Below, one piece after another: positions 9,781 to 21,577 of a stretch of DNA of 36,275 nucleotides; the first letter of the stretch is position 1, and every line of letters starts with the position of its first letter. Under the pieces are notes generated by a model. The model did no database searches and had not been told where the DNA came from. It was given only the letters and a program-made list of their open reading frames with translations. The DNA lies in NCBI GenBank assembly GCA_032988165.1, contig JANTQF010000350.1, positions 1 to 36,275 on the forward strand, written 5' to 3'. The DNA is from Emmonsiellopsis sp. PD_33 (taxonomy: Eukaryota; Ascomycota; Eurotiomycetes; Onygenales; Ajellomycetaceae). The translations under genes and the position numbers were made by a program.

Positions 9781-12700
9781 TCAGGTTCCGATATACACCT
9801 AGACAGTAGTTAGTTAAGAACCAGTTAATCCCATGCAAAAGAATAAACAAGAACATACCCTGCTAATACCCATGACATCCTCGAATCCCGAGCCATCATG
9901 CGCCTCGTCCAATGGGTGCAAATCTGCTCGTTTTCCCACGTTAGCATATCTCATGAAACAATACTTGCAAAGAAAGGCCACAAACCAGTATCATAATAAG
10001 CCGATATAACAAACTCATCACCCTCATTCACCGTTGCGAAATCCACACACATCTCCGCGTCAGAAATCGAGGGCTTTCCTTCCATGCCATCCTCACCACC
10101 ATCATGTCCCTCATGTCCATCTTGACGCTTGGCTTTCATTCCCTCATGGCCACCATGCCCCGGCGCCACAAAATCCGGCGTCCGCCCGTAGAGCTGGCGC
10201 GAGACACAGACCGGGTCCCCGTTCAGGTAAATGGTCGTGTTGACGCCGCCGTTGTGCACGTGGCCGCTGGCGCTGAGAAGCCGCCCGCTAACCGTCGATT
10301 TCCAGCCCTTGCTCTTCAGGACGAATTGGCCTTGCTGCGCGGGGACGGCGGAGAGGCCGCAGTCGGTTATGTCGAGCCACGCCATGGAGACGGGCTTGTA
10401 GCCTGAGGTCGACTTGGGGAGGTGTTCATAGGTCTGTATTGGGGTCGAGGTTAGATTTGTCTAGATGGGGGTTATGGGTTTGAGAGGAGTAAGCTTACGA
10501 TTGTGAGGTAATAAGTCTGCGCCTCATCCGATTCGTTCATCAAGTCATAAATCATGCCGATGGAGTCTCCACTGCCCAGCTCGATTCCGTACTGCGCCAC
10601 TCCGTTCGCGCGGGACACGCTACGCTCGTTTCCAGAGGCATAGATCCGTTCCGGCATCAGGGAGATCAATCCCGAGCCGCACACGAGATCCTTGTTGCCG
10701 AGTCCGTTCTTGTATAGAACCATATGATGCAGCCACGCGCCTGTGTTGACATTCGCAGTCGTCCCGTCCTCGTACTCTAGGTTCGCCTGCAGGGCTGTGA
10801 TGTAGCAATCTTCGCACGGCGCTTCCATGTTGAGGTCGGGCCGGTTGCTGATCATATCCATCGCGTCGAGTTGGTATGGCCCATATCGGATCTTGGTCAC
10901 GGTCGCGCCGTCCTTTCCGGGTTTGGAAGCATCGAGGTCTGGCTCATCGAGGAAGTCCGGTGGGAGTTCATCGGTGGGGGGTTCGGAAGGACATGCGCCC
11001 CCTGTACCCGGGAATGGAGAGCTGCCCCCGTTGTCTGGGGCGCCGGCTGCGATGTTCTTGTTGTCGCTTGGTGGGGCGAGGTCGGGATCTGTGCTGGCCG
11101 TGTTGCAGAGACGGCCCTCGACGATTGAGTATTCGTCTGCGTTGACGCCGGGGGTCACCCAGAAGACACCCTCGGGGTCGTATTGGGTTTTGATCTCCGA
11201 CAGGCGTTCGTAATTGGAGCCCCAGAAGTCATTCTTCCAGTCTGGATTCAGGGCGGAAGCCTAGGGCGCGTTGTCTGTTAGCTTCTGTCCTTCAAGAACG
11301 TACAAAAGGGTGGATAATTACCTCGTTCACATATGCACCGCTATCAGGAGCTAATGCCCTCAATGGGTCGACTTTGAAAACACCCGCTCCGGTTCCAATT
11401 AAGTGAACATAAGCCTTTCGCCATGCTGGCAACACAGAGGTATCCTCTCCGCCAGTAAGCACCGCACCACCTCCAACCAGATGGCCGCGGAGCTGCCCAT
11501 CAGGAACCTGCGGCATGGAATCTTTCAAGGCCTGGGCCACATCTGGGCTTTGGAGATGTTCTTTACCCAGCAAGCGGCTGTCCAGCGGGATAATACCCAT
11601 GGGCATAGAACCGTGATCTCCATCATGCCGTTTCATAAGCGAGCGTTTATGTTCATGATCGTGGCCATCATCTCCGCATTCCGTCTCCCCAAGTATGGCA
11701 GAGTAGAACTCGGCATAGGAAGCGAAATCATAGAACTTGGTCGTAGCAGGTTCCATCCCCTCGAATCCGGCCATCTTGTCCAGAATCGGCGTCCAGATGG
11801 CCGATACAGCCTCTTGATCAGGTTGCTCATCTGTCGTCGTGAGGAAAGTGGCCTTCATAGCGTTGGGATAGACATAATAGTAACCCTGAACTCCCTTCTC
11901 GTTAATAGTGGGGAGCTCACTGTGAAGGTAGGCCGCAGCATCCCAGAATCCCTGGCCGGGGTCCTCTCCATTTGTTGCGTTGATCCACCACTGGATGACG
12001 TTCATAGAAGGGGATGGGTGGGCTTTGATAGTGGCCTCAACGACGATGCCGAAAGTTCCTCCACCGCCGCCACGGAGTGCCCAGAACAGGTCAGTGTTTG
12101 ATACGCTGTTTGCAACTACTAGTTCACCATCCGCAGTAACCACCTTGTACTCAAGGACTTGATCAGCGGCAAGGCCGTACTTGCTTGAAAGGGGGGCGTG
12201 TCCTCCGGCTTGGGCGTAGCCACCAGCTGTGCGTACGCTTCCTGGAAGTGGGTTAGCATATAGAACAATAACTAGAAAGACGGGGGGGTATTACCGTGAG
12301 CAGCTCCGAGTGTGAAGAGCTTGGACGGGTCAATGGCCTCATTCAACTCCTGGGTGCCAAAACCAGCTCCAAAAGTAACGGCTGCTTGTTGCCCTGCAAC
12401 AGGCGCAATGACATTGACGTCTCCGGATGGGCTCTCGGCTCCGGCTTCCGAAGGCGTGAATGATTCGAGAACTTTTAGTCCTTTAAGCATGGAAATATCC
12501 AGGCTCAACCCTGAAGGAGCATCGTTCCTAGGGAATGTCAGCTATCTCTGTATGCTTAGAACAAGATTGCTCCACGCACCTTCCAAGGAAGTCGTGTCCG
12601 CTGTTGACAACCGACAGACGAATGTTATTCTGCGCAGCAAATTTAACCGCTGCCTGAACAGCTGGGACATCCTCTGCCGCAAAAATATAATCTGGTCGAA

Positions 12701-13022
12701 TGGCAGCCTCCGTATCGTTTCCAGCAACGACACCGGGAAGCGCGGCCTCCCATGCATCTAGCAGAGGCCAGGTGCTATCCGTATTGAGCAGCCTACATCC
12801 CGCCGGGGCTGTGCCATCGCCCGGAGTCGGAGTAGGGCTGGGAGTCGCACTGGTGGGTGTTGGCTCATGGCCATGATCATGACTGCTAGTTACGCTGGTG
12901 GGTGCTGGCTCATCACCATGATCATGACTGCTAGTTACACCAGTGGGTACTGGGTCATGGCCACCATGGGGGAAGCCAGCTGCAACGTGCAAGCCGGCAG
13001 CGAGCAGCGCAAGGCACTTCAT
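9781..13022 (-). CDS. BBE-type FAD oxidase fused to PHM-like copper monooxygenase domain, 7 exons
   Basis: A predicted secreted 969 aa protein. Exons inferred: 12580-13022, 12295-12527, 11322-12241, 10499-11260, 9965-10433, 9859-9923, 9781-9798; the sum is 970 codons and every junction keeps frame. ATG at 13022 is followed by a signal peptide (residues 1-16). A 15-residue His-rich repeat spans about 27-60. The PCMH FAD domain carries VVNSGHDFLGRN (His143 is the likely covalent FAD site), VRTAGGYAQAGGH and LRGGGGGTFGIV. The berberine-bridge C-terminal part has FWGSNY and YDPEGVFW (544-566). With no stop or intron, an acidic Pro/Gly linker (about 589-651) leads into a second domain: GPYQLDAMDM, CEDC (681-684), HHMVLYKNG (His710, His711), GHVHNGG (His844, His846), ending VMGISRVYIGT. 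HHM plus HxH is the copper-ligand pattern of PHM/DBM-type enzymes. Two further His-rich inserts lie in the oxidase and in the copper domain. The last exon codes only VYIGT. Substrates are unknown. Confidence 0.85.
12844..12970. repeat. 45-bp coding tandem repeat (His-rich)
   Basis: Two near-identical 45-bp units (12863-12907 and 12908-12952) with partial copies on both sides. Read on the minus strand they encode a 15-residue unit with SSHDHG followed by EPxP, giving HDHG twice just after the signal peptide of the fusion gene. The repeat may vary in copy number between strains. Confidence 0.9.
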
Positions 13023-15289
13023 GACGGCCAAAACGTCCGGCGCTTTGATCTCGGCTCGGCTCCTACTTACCACCTATCAAGAAAGGGATGGAGAAAAATG
13101 AACGTAAAAAGCTGGACAAAAACGAAAGGCCTAGATAAAAGGAATGAACGTGGAATCTTTCTCGACCCGGGTTGTCTGGGTGGAGGTAAGTTCATCTTAT
13201 ATGTTTGTTATCCTGTAAGTTTAGGTTCGAGAAAACGAAAGATTCCAATTACAGGGGGGATGATTGCGATATCCTCGGCATGGAGAAGGTGTGTACACCA
13301 TCAACCTTATTGTCATGAGGGAGGTTCTGGAGGTACTGCTTTCGGGGGACGAATCGAGAGCAGAACACCGATGTCTCATCCCAGGATGAAGCAACATAGG
13401 ACCACTCATTGGTCAGTGGGACACCAAATTGCAGTCCTGTTTTGCTCCAACAAAAGCACATAAAACAAGCGCCCCTCGATGCCGGCCATCTGGAGAAGAT
13501 GAAGGCTAATGTGCGGGGGAATTGACAGAACGACCTCGGCGTTTTTAGAAATCCCATCTCAGGGGTACAAGGGCGTTTAAGGTTCCCCCTAAATATATCA
13601 AAGTAGACAAGAAAGACTCGACGGATATCCACGGATAATCGTCTTCTCAGCCCAATCCGCCATGCCATCGATTCTCTCATGTACTGCTACACGACAGTCG
13701 GGCATCTCGCTGTCGACAAGAATCCTGCTGAAATGGAGGTCAGCGGAGTAGGAAAAAGATATGGCCTATAGCAGACCTCCGATGATAGAACGTTCCTCGG
13801 AACTGGAAAACAATCGGGACTAATCTGAAACTCCTACACGGCTCCACATCGGAACGGCTGCCTTATTGCTAATAAAACTATGATCTGCAGAATTTGCCGG
13901 CCGGCACGGGACACGGCAGAGGCATCACGAGCAACATGAGCTGGGTATTTCCGGAATAGTATAGCAAGCGGCAATGCCATGCACCCTGCTTTTTAGGCAA
14001 GGCGGAGTTAGATGCGCAAGATCAGACACGCTGTGTGTTTGTGAAAAACGCAACATAGTGACAGCTACAGAAGATGTGATACCTAAAACAACCGCAAGGC
14101 CGTGCAACTGGATCTAGGTAGTCATAAGCAACGATCAGATAATAAGATTTCATGTAGGTAACTCGCCCACAAAGAGAGCATTGGCGAGTAGTGTTTAAAC
14201 TACACCCCATAGTAAAAAGAATCATCCACTGTGAAACGATTCCTGAAGAGGGTATTGAACCCCATAGGGAGCGCAGAAATGCTCCAGAATATCCATGACT
14301 CGTGTCTGCCCATCGGATCCGAGGGATGGAACGTTTGGCATGATCGTTTTAGCTGGCTCCATTCGGCAGTTACGAGGACCACCATGGGTTCTATAATTAA
14401 GTTGGAGCCAGCGAGAATTATGGTGTTTTGTTTCCAGCCACGAGAACGTTTCACCATCGGCAGTTCACGCTCGGTGGCGACGAAACATTTCCCCATCCAG
14501 TGCTAGCAGAATGATATTCAGGAACGGCCCTAAAATCACGCTGTCAGACCAGTAATTAGACCCTATCAGTGTGGGGTACACTCCGCTCCGCATGGTACCG
14601 TCTCTAGCAAATTCTCAAACCCAGCCGGGGGCAGACTCCAAGCCTCGGTGTCCCATCAGATTGCCCAACGATGATTTGACCAGTCGAGGGCTACCGCCGG
14701 GAAGCCCCTCATTTTCCGTTTCTTGATCTCGGCGTCCATGGGCCCGATCCACTCCATTCCCGGCAGTTCGTTATATTGCCCGGGGTAGGGCGCAATTTAA
14801 GCAATCTGCAGACTGCATGGGGCGAGGGTTTGAGGCGTCAAGCCCTTCAACCCACAGGGATTGGGGGAATTTCGAGATGGGGTAGGGCATTGCGGGGAAG
14901 AAAGAAGAGAATTTTTTTTGTTCATAAGTGTGCGAGAAGTAGGGCGGGGAGGGGTATGATGTTAATTAAAAGCAAGGCATATATGTTGCAAGCGGCAGGG
15001 GGTTCTGGGATAGTTGCCGAGGCGTGTTGGTTGTCGTTGTGTCAAAGGAGTATATGTTACCCCTCTTCTGCTGTGGTTGTGAGAATGACCTCGTTTTCAT
15101 TTGTCTTTCCATTGAGTATTGGAAGGAGTCTCTCCCTGCTGTCATTTATTTGCGGAGCGAAGCGGAGCAATATATATACTGGCTTAATCCCTGCTAATTG
15201 TGGATCCCTTGTCCCAATTGGGAGTCTTGGCAGAATGGCATGATCTGATTGGTGTGAATTTGAAGTTCAGTCCTGTGACCTAAGCAAAG
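13023..15289. other. Intergenic, promoter side of the fusion gene; no confident gene
   Basis: Upstream of the BBE/copper fusion gene and left of the AT-rich Helitron block. The first few hundred bases presumably hold the fusion gene promoter. No ORF has strong coding character, apart from the possible relic at 14200-14800 listed separately. The GCGGAGCGAAGCGGAGC word near 15152 is a short imperfect palindrome. Confidence 0.5.
14200..14800 (-). pseudogene. Possible decayed gene fragment, unrecognised
   Basis: On the minus strand, consecutive frames read like ordinary protein. One has ELPGMEWIGPMDAEIKKRK and RGFPAVALDWSNHRWAI, followed by a TGA where a Trp codon would fit. Another frame lower down has DGETFSWLETKHHNSRW. 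The segments sit in different frames and carry stops, so any gene here is broken. I do not recognise the family, and it could be chance. Confidence 0.2.
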
Positions 15290-15494
15290 TACAGTAATGT
15301 GACCTGCAACCTTTCCTTTTATAGCCTAGCTTCTCACCTGCAGGCACCTATCATGTCAACCTACCTCCTTGTGTCTCTCATCCCCCCATCACCTCCCACC
15401 TCCTACCCTCACCCCCCCCCCTTACTTCTCTATTCTCTACTATTACATCTCTATTAGCATTCCACAGCCTTCAGGCCTTTATATGGGCCCTACC

Positions 15495-18400
15495 ATGGAT
15501 CCTACAACCAAACTGTGCACTTGTTGCAGCCAGATTAAGGCTATTGACTAGTTCTTTTTACTGCATAGTGCAGCTGTTACCACAGCAGTTTGCCTTTAAT
15601 GCTACACTCAAATCAACCAGGTTTTATAGCTCTCTCTTTCAGGTCCTTATTCTACATAAGTACTAATGAATATCTCTATTTAGAGCTATTAATACATCTA
15701 AAATGTTAGCTAGAATGAATCTGTTCCCTCACTCCAGTTGTAGCTGTAGCCTTAGTTAATTCCAGTAATAATTTTAGCATTTAAATGCTACAGTCATTAC
15801 TCTAAGAATAAGCCTTTTAATCAGTTTCTCTCTTTACAGAGTCTAATTATCAGTATAGCTGTGTGCCTTGAATACTACACTCATCTTTCTCAGGTTTTAC
15901 AGTTCTTTACATTCTTATTTGAAATACCTACTAATAGATTTTTAGAGCTATAGTTACATCAGAGATTCTGAGAATGAAACCACTGAGCCTAACCTTCCAC
16001 CTTAGCTTAAGTCTTAAAAATGATTCATGTAGTCTACAGCTACTTTTTAAGCCTATAAATATATTAATATGAATATATCATCAGAAGTCAAGTTTTTTCA
16101 CTATAAAGTCCACAGCTTGAATGCTTCTTTACTCATAAAAGCTCATCAGGAGTAGAATAAGATTCACAGAGCTCACTATGTAACTAGATGTGATAAGCAA
16201 GATTCCTCACTGACCTCTTTATTAAGTAGGCTATATGAATGTTAATAGCTCTATTCTCCTCTCTTAGTGCTAGATGTACCTCATAGATCTACACAAATCA
16301 CCTCTTTAGCTTATAGTTCTTCAAATCTCTTTTCTTTACTATTCTATTTACTATCTGTATTACTCTTTAGTCAATCATCTATCTCCCCTCAATTTGTGTT
16401 TACAGTCTCAGCTTCCTTACAAACTATATTTACAATCTTACTGTTACTCTCAACTTCTTGAAGCCCTGATAATCCATTCATTAACTAGTCAATCTTAAGA
16501 GTGAGTAATCCTTTGACATTATAGTAAATCTCATGGCTCAAGATGATCATGTCTATTGACACTGTAGATGTAGAAGCCTTCAAGACTGTCTAAAAACATA
16601 ATCATTTACAGGTAACTATTATTTAAGACCTATTAATGAACCTGTAAGACCCTATCTTTCTTAATGACCTGGCCCTTAACCCCACTAATTAGTAGCATAT
16701 CAAGACTTTTCATATCACACTTGAGAACCTCAAAATGGAGATTTATAGTCATTGTAAGATATATTAATTTAACCTACACCTTAATGATGATAGTGTTTAT
16801 CAACACTGTGTTTATATTAACATGAGAAGACTCCCTGAAGACTCTTATATGTATTTTAAGAATAATAATCTAAACCCTGATGATGTTGATGCTAATTTAC
16901 TGATTCTTAGTTAGATTGAGAAAATACTTATCTCTCAAGTTTATATTTCTATTAAGGTTTATTAGGTCTGTAAGTACTAATATAAATACAAGAGCTATAT
17001 TATCAGTTTTTTATATGACACTGGTTGCATCTATGATGCCTTGTCATTACTTCTCAAGAATCTTGAGATAATTATTCTCAAGCTATTAAATTCTACTGAT
17101 GACCTATGTCTTCAGTATCAATTCTAATGGGACTTTACAGTCTATAAAGATACTATTATAAAGTGGTTAATCTATTTATATAAGAATCATCCAGGCTATA
17201 GCAATATAGTCATCAACAACATAGTATGAGATCAGCTGCTAGAAAATGGTGATGTTACTGATTAAATTCCTTTCCATGAAATTAAGGAGTAGAAACTCAC
17301 TAGAGACTATAAATTTAGCTCTAAAAAAGCTAATGATCTTAATGTGTCATCTGAACACTCTGCTGTCCCTAATCTCTTGATTTTACAAACTAAAGTTGAG
17401 TAGCTCTGCCATGAACTTGATATTTCTGAGCCTCTTAACTACTTAACTCTCTCTGTGGCTTAAAATACACCCTTAAATGAGTTTAATAATACTCACCCTT
17501 TATTCTCTTAGGCCTTTCCAACTCTTTTCTCTAAGAGTAAGACTGAGTATCTTCTTTCTCATCAATGATTTATTACTCTTTCAGACTACACATAATTTCT
17601 ACTTAAATATCATAATAGCTATTTTACCTATTATAATTGATTTTATTATATTCTTTTTAACTCTCTATTCTACAAGTAAATTGGAACTCAGGGATAGTTC
17701 TTCTATAATCAAATAGATACTAATCTTAAGGACCTTACATTATAAGAGCTTTAGACAGCCTTTACTGCTGATACATTAGAGTCTGCCACACTATTAAACT
17801 CTCTTACTTGCTTTACTAGGAGTATTTATAGGACTCATTCTTTTTAGAGTGTAAAACACCATCAGCTCTAGACCTACATCTGAAATATTAGGTCTCCTCA
17901 CCTATTTTTAACTCTTTCAGCTACTGACCACTATTGGGATGATTTAATGCAGCACTTCCCAGGGTACTCTACTTCTTAGCAGAATAATATGAACCTTTAA
18001 AGACTTAAATTTACTAAAGATAATATTTAAGACTATTCTGTGATCATTGCATATTACTTCCATCTACATCTCACTATATTTAAAGATAAGGTCCTTGAAC
18101 TGAAATTCAACATTATCAACCACTAAACTCACTATAAATAGCAAGGCTGAGGGTTAGTTTACTCTCACAGTGTCTTTTGATGCTAAGATGCACTAAATCC
18201 AGAGCTGAATTAAATGAATAATGACACTTATTAGATATTTACTAATTACTAGGATTTGATTATCAGAGCTGATAACTCTGAGCCTACATGTATCTAACCT
18301 GAAGATGTCAGATCTACTCTATCACTAAGTTACTCAGATCAATTGAATGTTATCCAACATCTATTTTTAGTTCTAAATTAAATTTAATGTTATCACTGCA

Positions 18401-20958
18401 GCTCTAAGTACTATATCTATAAGGAGTAAGTTATAGATGAGCTTTGATGCCACTTTCACTTTCTTTATGAATGCTGGCCAGACTACATCATTAAAAAACC
18501 TTTAGGTAATAGTTATTACTACTTATACCCCCATTAAAATGACCCCATTCTTAATAACTACAACTACCTTATTACTCTTAGCTGGCTTGCAAATACTAAT
18601 ATTACCTCCTGTACTGGCAGCCATATGATTCTGAACTATTTATTCAAGTATATTACTAAGTCTGAAACTAAAACTGAGTTCTACCATCAAATCATTCAAT
18701 GAGTTCTACTCAGTGTGAGTACTAGCCACTCTCTCCTTTCAACCATTATAAAGCTCATGAATTAGTTGATTGAAGAATGTAATTAGTCTGCCCAGGAGAT
18801 TTACCATCTTCTATTAAATCTTTCTTTATAAATGGGATCTCAAAATTTAATTATAGTTAATTGCTGGCCTGAAAACCTCCACTAATATAGCTATACACTG
18901 AAATCTGGAGCACTCCAATATAGCTCATCTATTTTAATGAAATATAAGGTCTGCCCATAGGAATTTAAAGATGTCACATTCTATAACTTCTTGAGGAATT
19001 TCTCTTATAAACCTCAAATCAAGTGACATTTATGTACAAAAAGCCATGTTTTGATCTACTTCCCTGTTTATCAGGCTGCAACTCAAATAGAGGACTATAC
19101 CTAAGTTAAGCTCTAATTACATCACCCTTTTCATTAGATTAGTAACCTTAAAGTTATTGATCTTCTAATCCCCTGGCTATTATTTACTGAAGTCTATAAT
19201 TACTGCTGTCTTGCACACAATCACCTGGTAGATACCTACAGTGAAGATATGCTAGAGCCTGAACTGGAATTTGAAGAGAATAATAATGATGATGAGAATA
19301 AACTGAATATCATCTAAGCTGAACTCACTCAATAGAACCCTTAGCAGCCTAATAGCAGTCTAATTGAACTTTAAGATTATAACTAGATTAATCATTAGTC
19401 TTTAGATTTCAATTATGACTGGACCTCTCATATTAAAATTTATATTGACCTTAACACTGAATTCTAGAATAATATGAAGGCTGATTTCCTGGCTGATACT
19501 ATCCTTCACAGCATTAGATCTCCTACTACTCTTAGTTCTGATTAATGCCTCCTCTATAATATGATAGTATATTACTATACTGAGGTCTTTAATGGTGGCT
19601 TCCTAAATTCATTGCTTATCAATCTTGATAGTAAAAAGAGAATAGGAAAAATATATTTAATTATACTTCTTTCTATGATTCTTCAGAACCTCACAGAAAG
19701 TTAGAATTTATCTACCTCTATCATTTAAGCAGCACCAACTAATGTAGTAACTTACTATATTAATGCTTAAATATTATACTCTCTATTTAGACTTTCTATT
19801 AAGCATTTAACTCTTTATGAACAGCTCAACCTGCAGAATCTGCAATTGATGCAGGCCCTTTTCAAGAGTGTTCAATATTTAATTATCAATAAAAAGTCAA
19901 TGATTAGTCTATAGTAACTCACCTGGATTGACCAGACTTGCTATTATATATTTCCTCAGTGGCAGGAGCCTTTTGGGGGCCTTAGTGTTTTATTATATGG
20001 GGATTTCTATTAGTTACCCCCTGTATTTTAGACCTTACTCTTTTATGATGATCATCTTGATTATAGTAATAAAATCTATGACTATTAGATTTATCTTATC
20101 TTTAATAAAACTATCCAACTGACTGTAGTTCAACACCAGGGTGATGAGGATCTTGATAGTTGCTAATTCTATGAGGCCTTAAAAAATCTTTGGGTTAATA
20201 AACTAACTCTAGATGATTGGGAATTCCTTTCAAGATGTGTTCAGAGCCTTATCCCCCATAAAGCTACAGCCTTTAATAATGCTATTTATATTTACACCAA
20301 AAAGTACAATGTCAATACTTACAATGAAGAGGCAATTCAAAGCTGAAAATAGTCTATTATTAATATTTAGACTTCTAACACTAATTTCAGCATTTCTCAG
20401 TTAGAGTCTGATAAAGAGGGTAACCTGCACTAAAATCTCTCTCTTTTTATCAGCTATTATATCATACTTTTACAGAATATATAAACTGATAGAGGCCTTA
20501 TGAATGGCATCTTAAGCACTGTTTATGACATTATCTAGAGCCTTGACACTGAAAACCCCCATAAAGACCTGCCACTCACCCTTTTAATTTATTTTGACAA
20601 ATATAATGGATCTACCTACATCAAATAAGATGGCTGTAAATTAATTCCTATCTTTTAAGCTCACTATGAGTTTTCCCACATCAATCAAGTCTGCAGCTAT
20701 ATATAGTTCTCTATTACAGTTGCTTATGCTATTACAGTTCATAAATCTTAAGGTATCTCTCTAGACCAGGCTGTTCTCAATGTCTCTAAGGCTAAATTCT
20801 AATCAGGCCTAACTTACATTGCTATCTCACAGGTCAAAACATTTAAAGGCCTCCTTTTTGAGGAGTTCTTTAACTATTCCAAATTTAATCAGCTCAGTGT
20901 ACACAATAAGACTATGGAGATGAGGAATGCAGACTATAACAGACATTAGATTTAATAG
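15495..20958 (+). pseudogene. Helitron RepHel (HUH-Rep + Pif1-type helicase), inactivated
   Basis: Starts MDPTTKLCTCCSQIK, a zinc-ribbon-like module (CTCC ... CLQC, with the Q now a stop) repeated in decayed form about 300 bp on. The frame then changes once (between about 15.9 and 16.27 kb) and stays the same to the end. Recognisable Helitron_like_N segments follow: HPGYSNIVIN (about 17.19 kb), a YSHS remnant of the HUH motif at 18160-18171 in which the first expected His reads Tyr (TAC), WLANTNITSC (18582) and KYITKSETK with the Rep Tyr at 18649. The Pif1 part shows Walker A remains at 19630-19653 (SKKRIGKI, Gly codons turned to A-rich codons), Walker B YLIINKKSMISL (Asp to Asn, Glu to Lys), GDFY-stop-LPPVF (TAG 20011), FNKTIQLTVVQ, and ITVHKS-stop-GIS (TAA 20749). 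Dozens of TAA/TAG/TGA stops sit mainly at expected Gln or Trp codons. It is certainly dead. Confidence 0.85.
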
Positions 20959-20970
20959 ATAAAAGTTATA

Positions 20971-21020
20971 TTACTTTCTTTCTATTACTTTCTTTCTATT
21001 ACTTCCTTTCTATTACTTCT
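20971..21020. repeat. 14-bp tandem repeat after the RepHel gene
   Basis: Three and a third copies of a 14-bp unit, TTACTTTCTTTCTA, directly after the end of the RepHel reading frame. It is pyrimidine-rich. It may belong to the 3' non-coding part of the element. Confidence 0.85.
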
Positions 21021-21541
21021 TTATTATAATCTTTTATTAATTCTTTAAATACTCTATAGATTCAACCCCTCTTTCTTTCTCCCCTCTCTTACTTTACATT
21101 TAATCTACTAATCTGCTTATCTTTCATTGCTGCAAGTTCACCACTCATACTACTATCATCTCCTCTAATTCTAACTGTAGATATTCTTATACCAACCACT
21201 AAGATCTAGCCTCTTAATATACTAATTACTGAGCAGCTTGAGCTTTACTCTAAGCTCTCTAAAGAGGCTATAGAGGCTCAGTAATTCTAGCTCAGTTCAC
21301 ATAGTGATTTTTATGGTTCAGATTAATATAATACTATGATTAATACTACAGTTAAATATAGAGTTGGAAGTTGCAAGTATTCATCTCTATAACCTCAGTT
21401 AGTTATATAATTCAAGTGAATGTAGTTATCATAGTGAATATCAAGTGAATTTCAGAGTGTTCCTCAGAGTATTCCTTCTTAATCTTCTTATCTTCTTATT
21501 AATCCTTTAAGATCTATACCTTCCATCTTTCACCCCTTCTA

Positions 21542-21562
21542 CCTGCCTGCCTGCCTGCCTGT
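21542..21562. repeat. (CCTG)n microsatellite
   Basis: About five tandem CCTG/CTGC units in an otherwise AT-rich decayed region, just upstream of the second ORF relic. Confidence 0.85.
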
Positions 21563-21577
21563 ATTTATTCTTTTCTT

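Noticed and set aside
15369..15494. Upstream extension of the Helitron ORF before the ATG at 15495
   Set aside because: The extension is Pro/Ser/Ile/Tyr low-complexity from a pyrimidine-rich stretch; the zinc-ribbon-like module starts right after the ATG at 15495.
17005..17070. YDTGCIYDALS, first read as a retroviral-type aspartic protease motif (DTG)
   Set aside because: Flanking segments in the same frame (HPGY, Helitron_like_N and Pif1 parts) fit a Helitron RepHel protein, and no reverse transcriptase, integrase or LTR was found.
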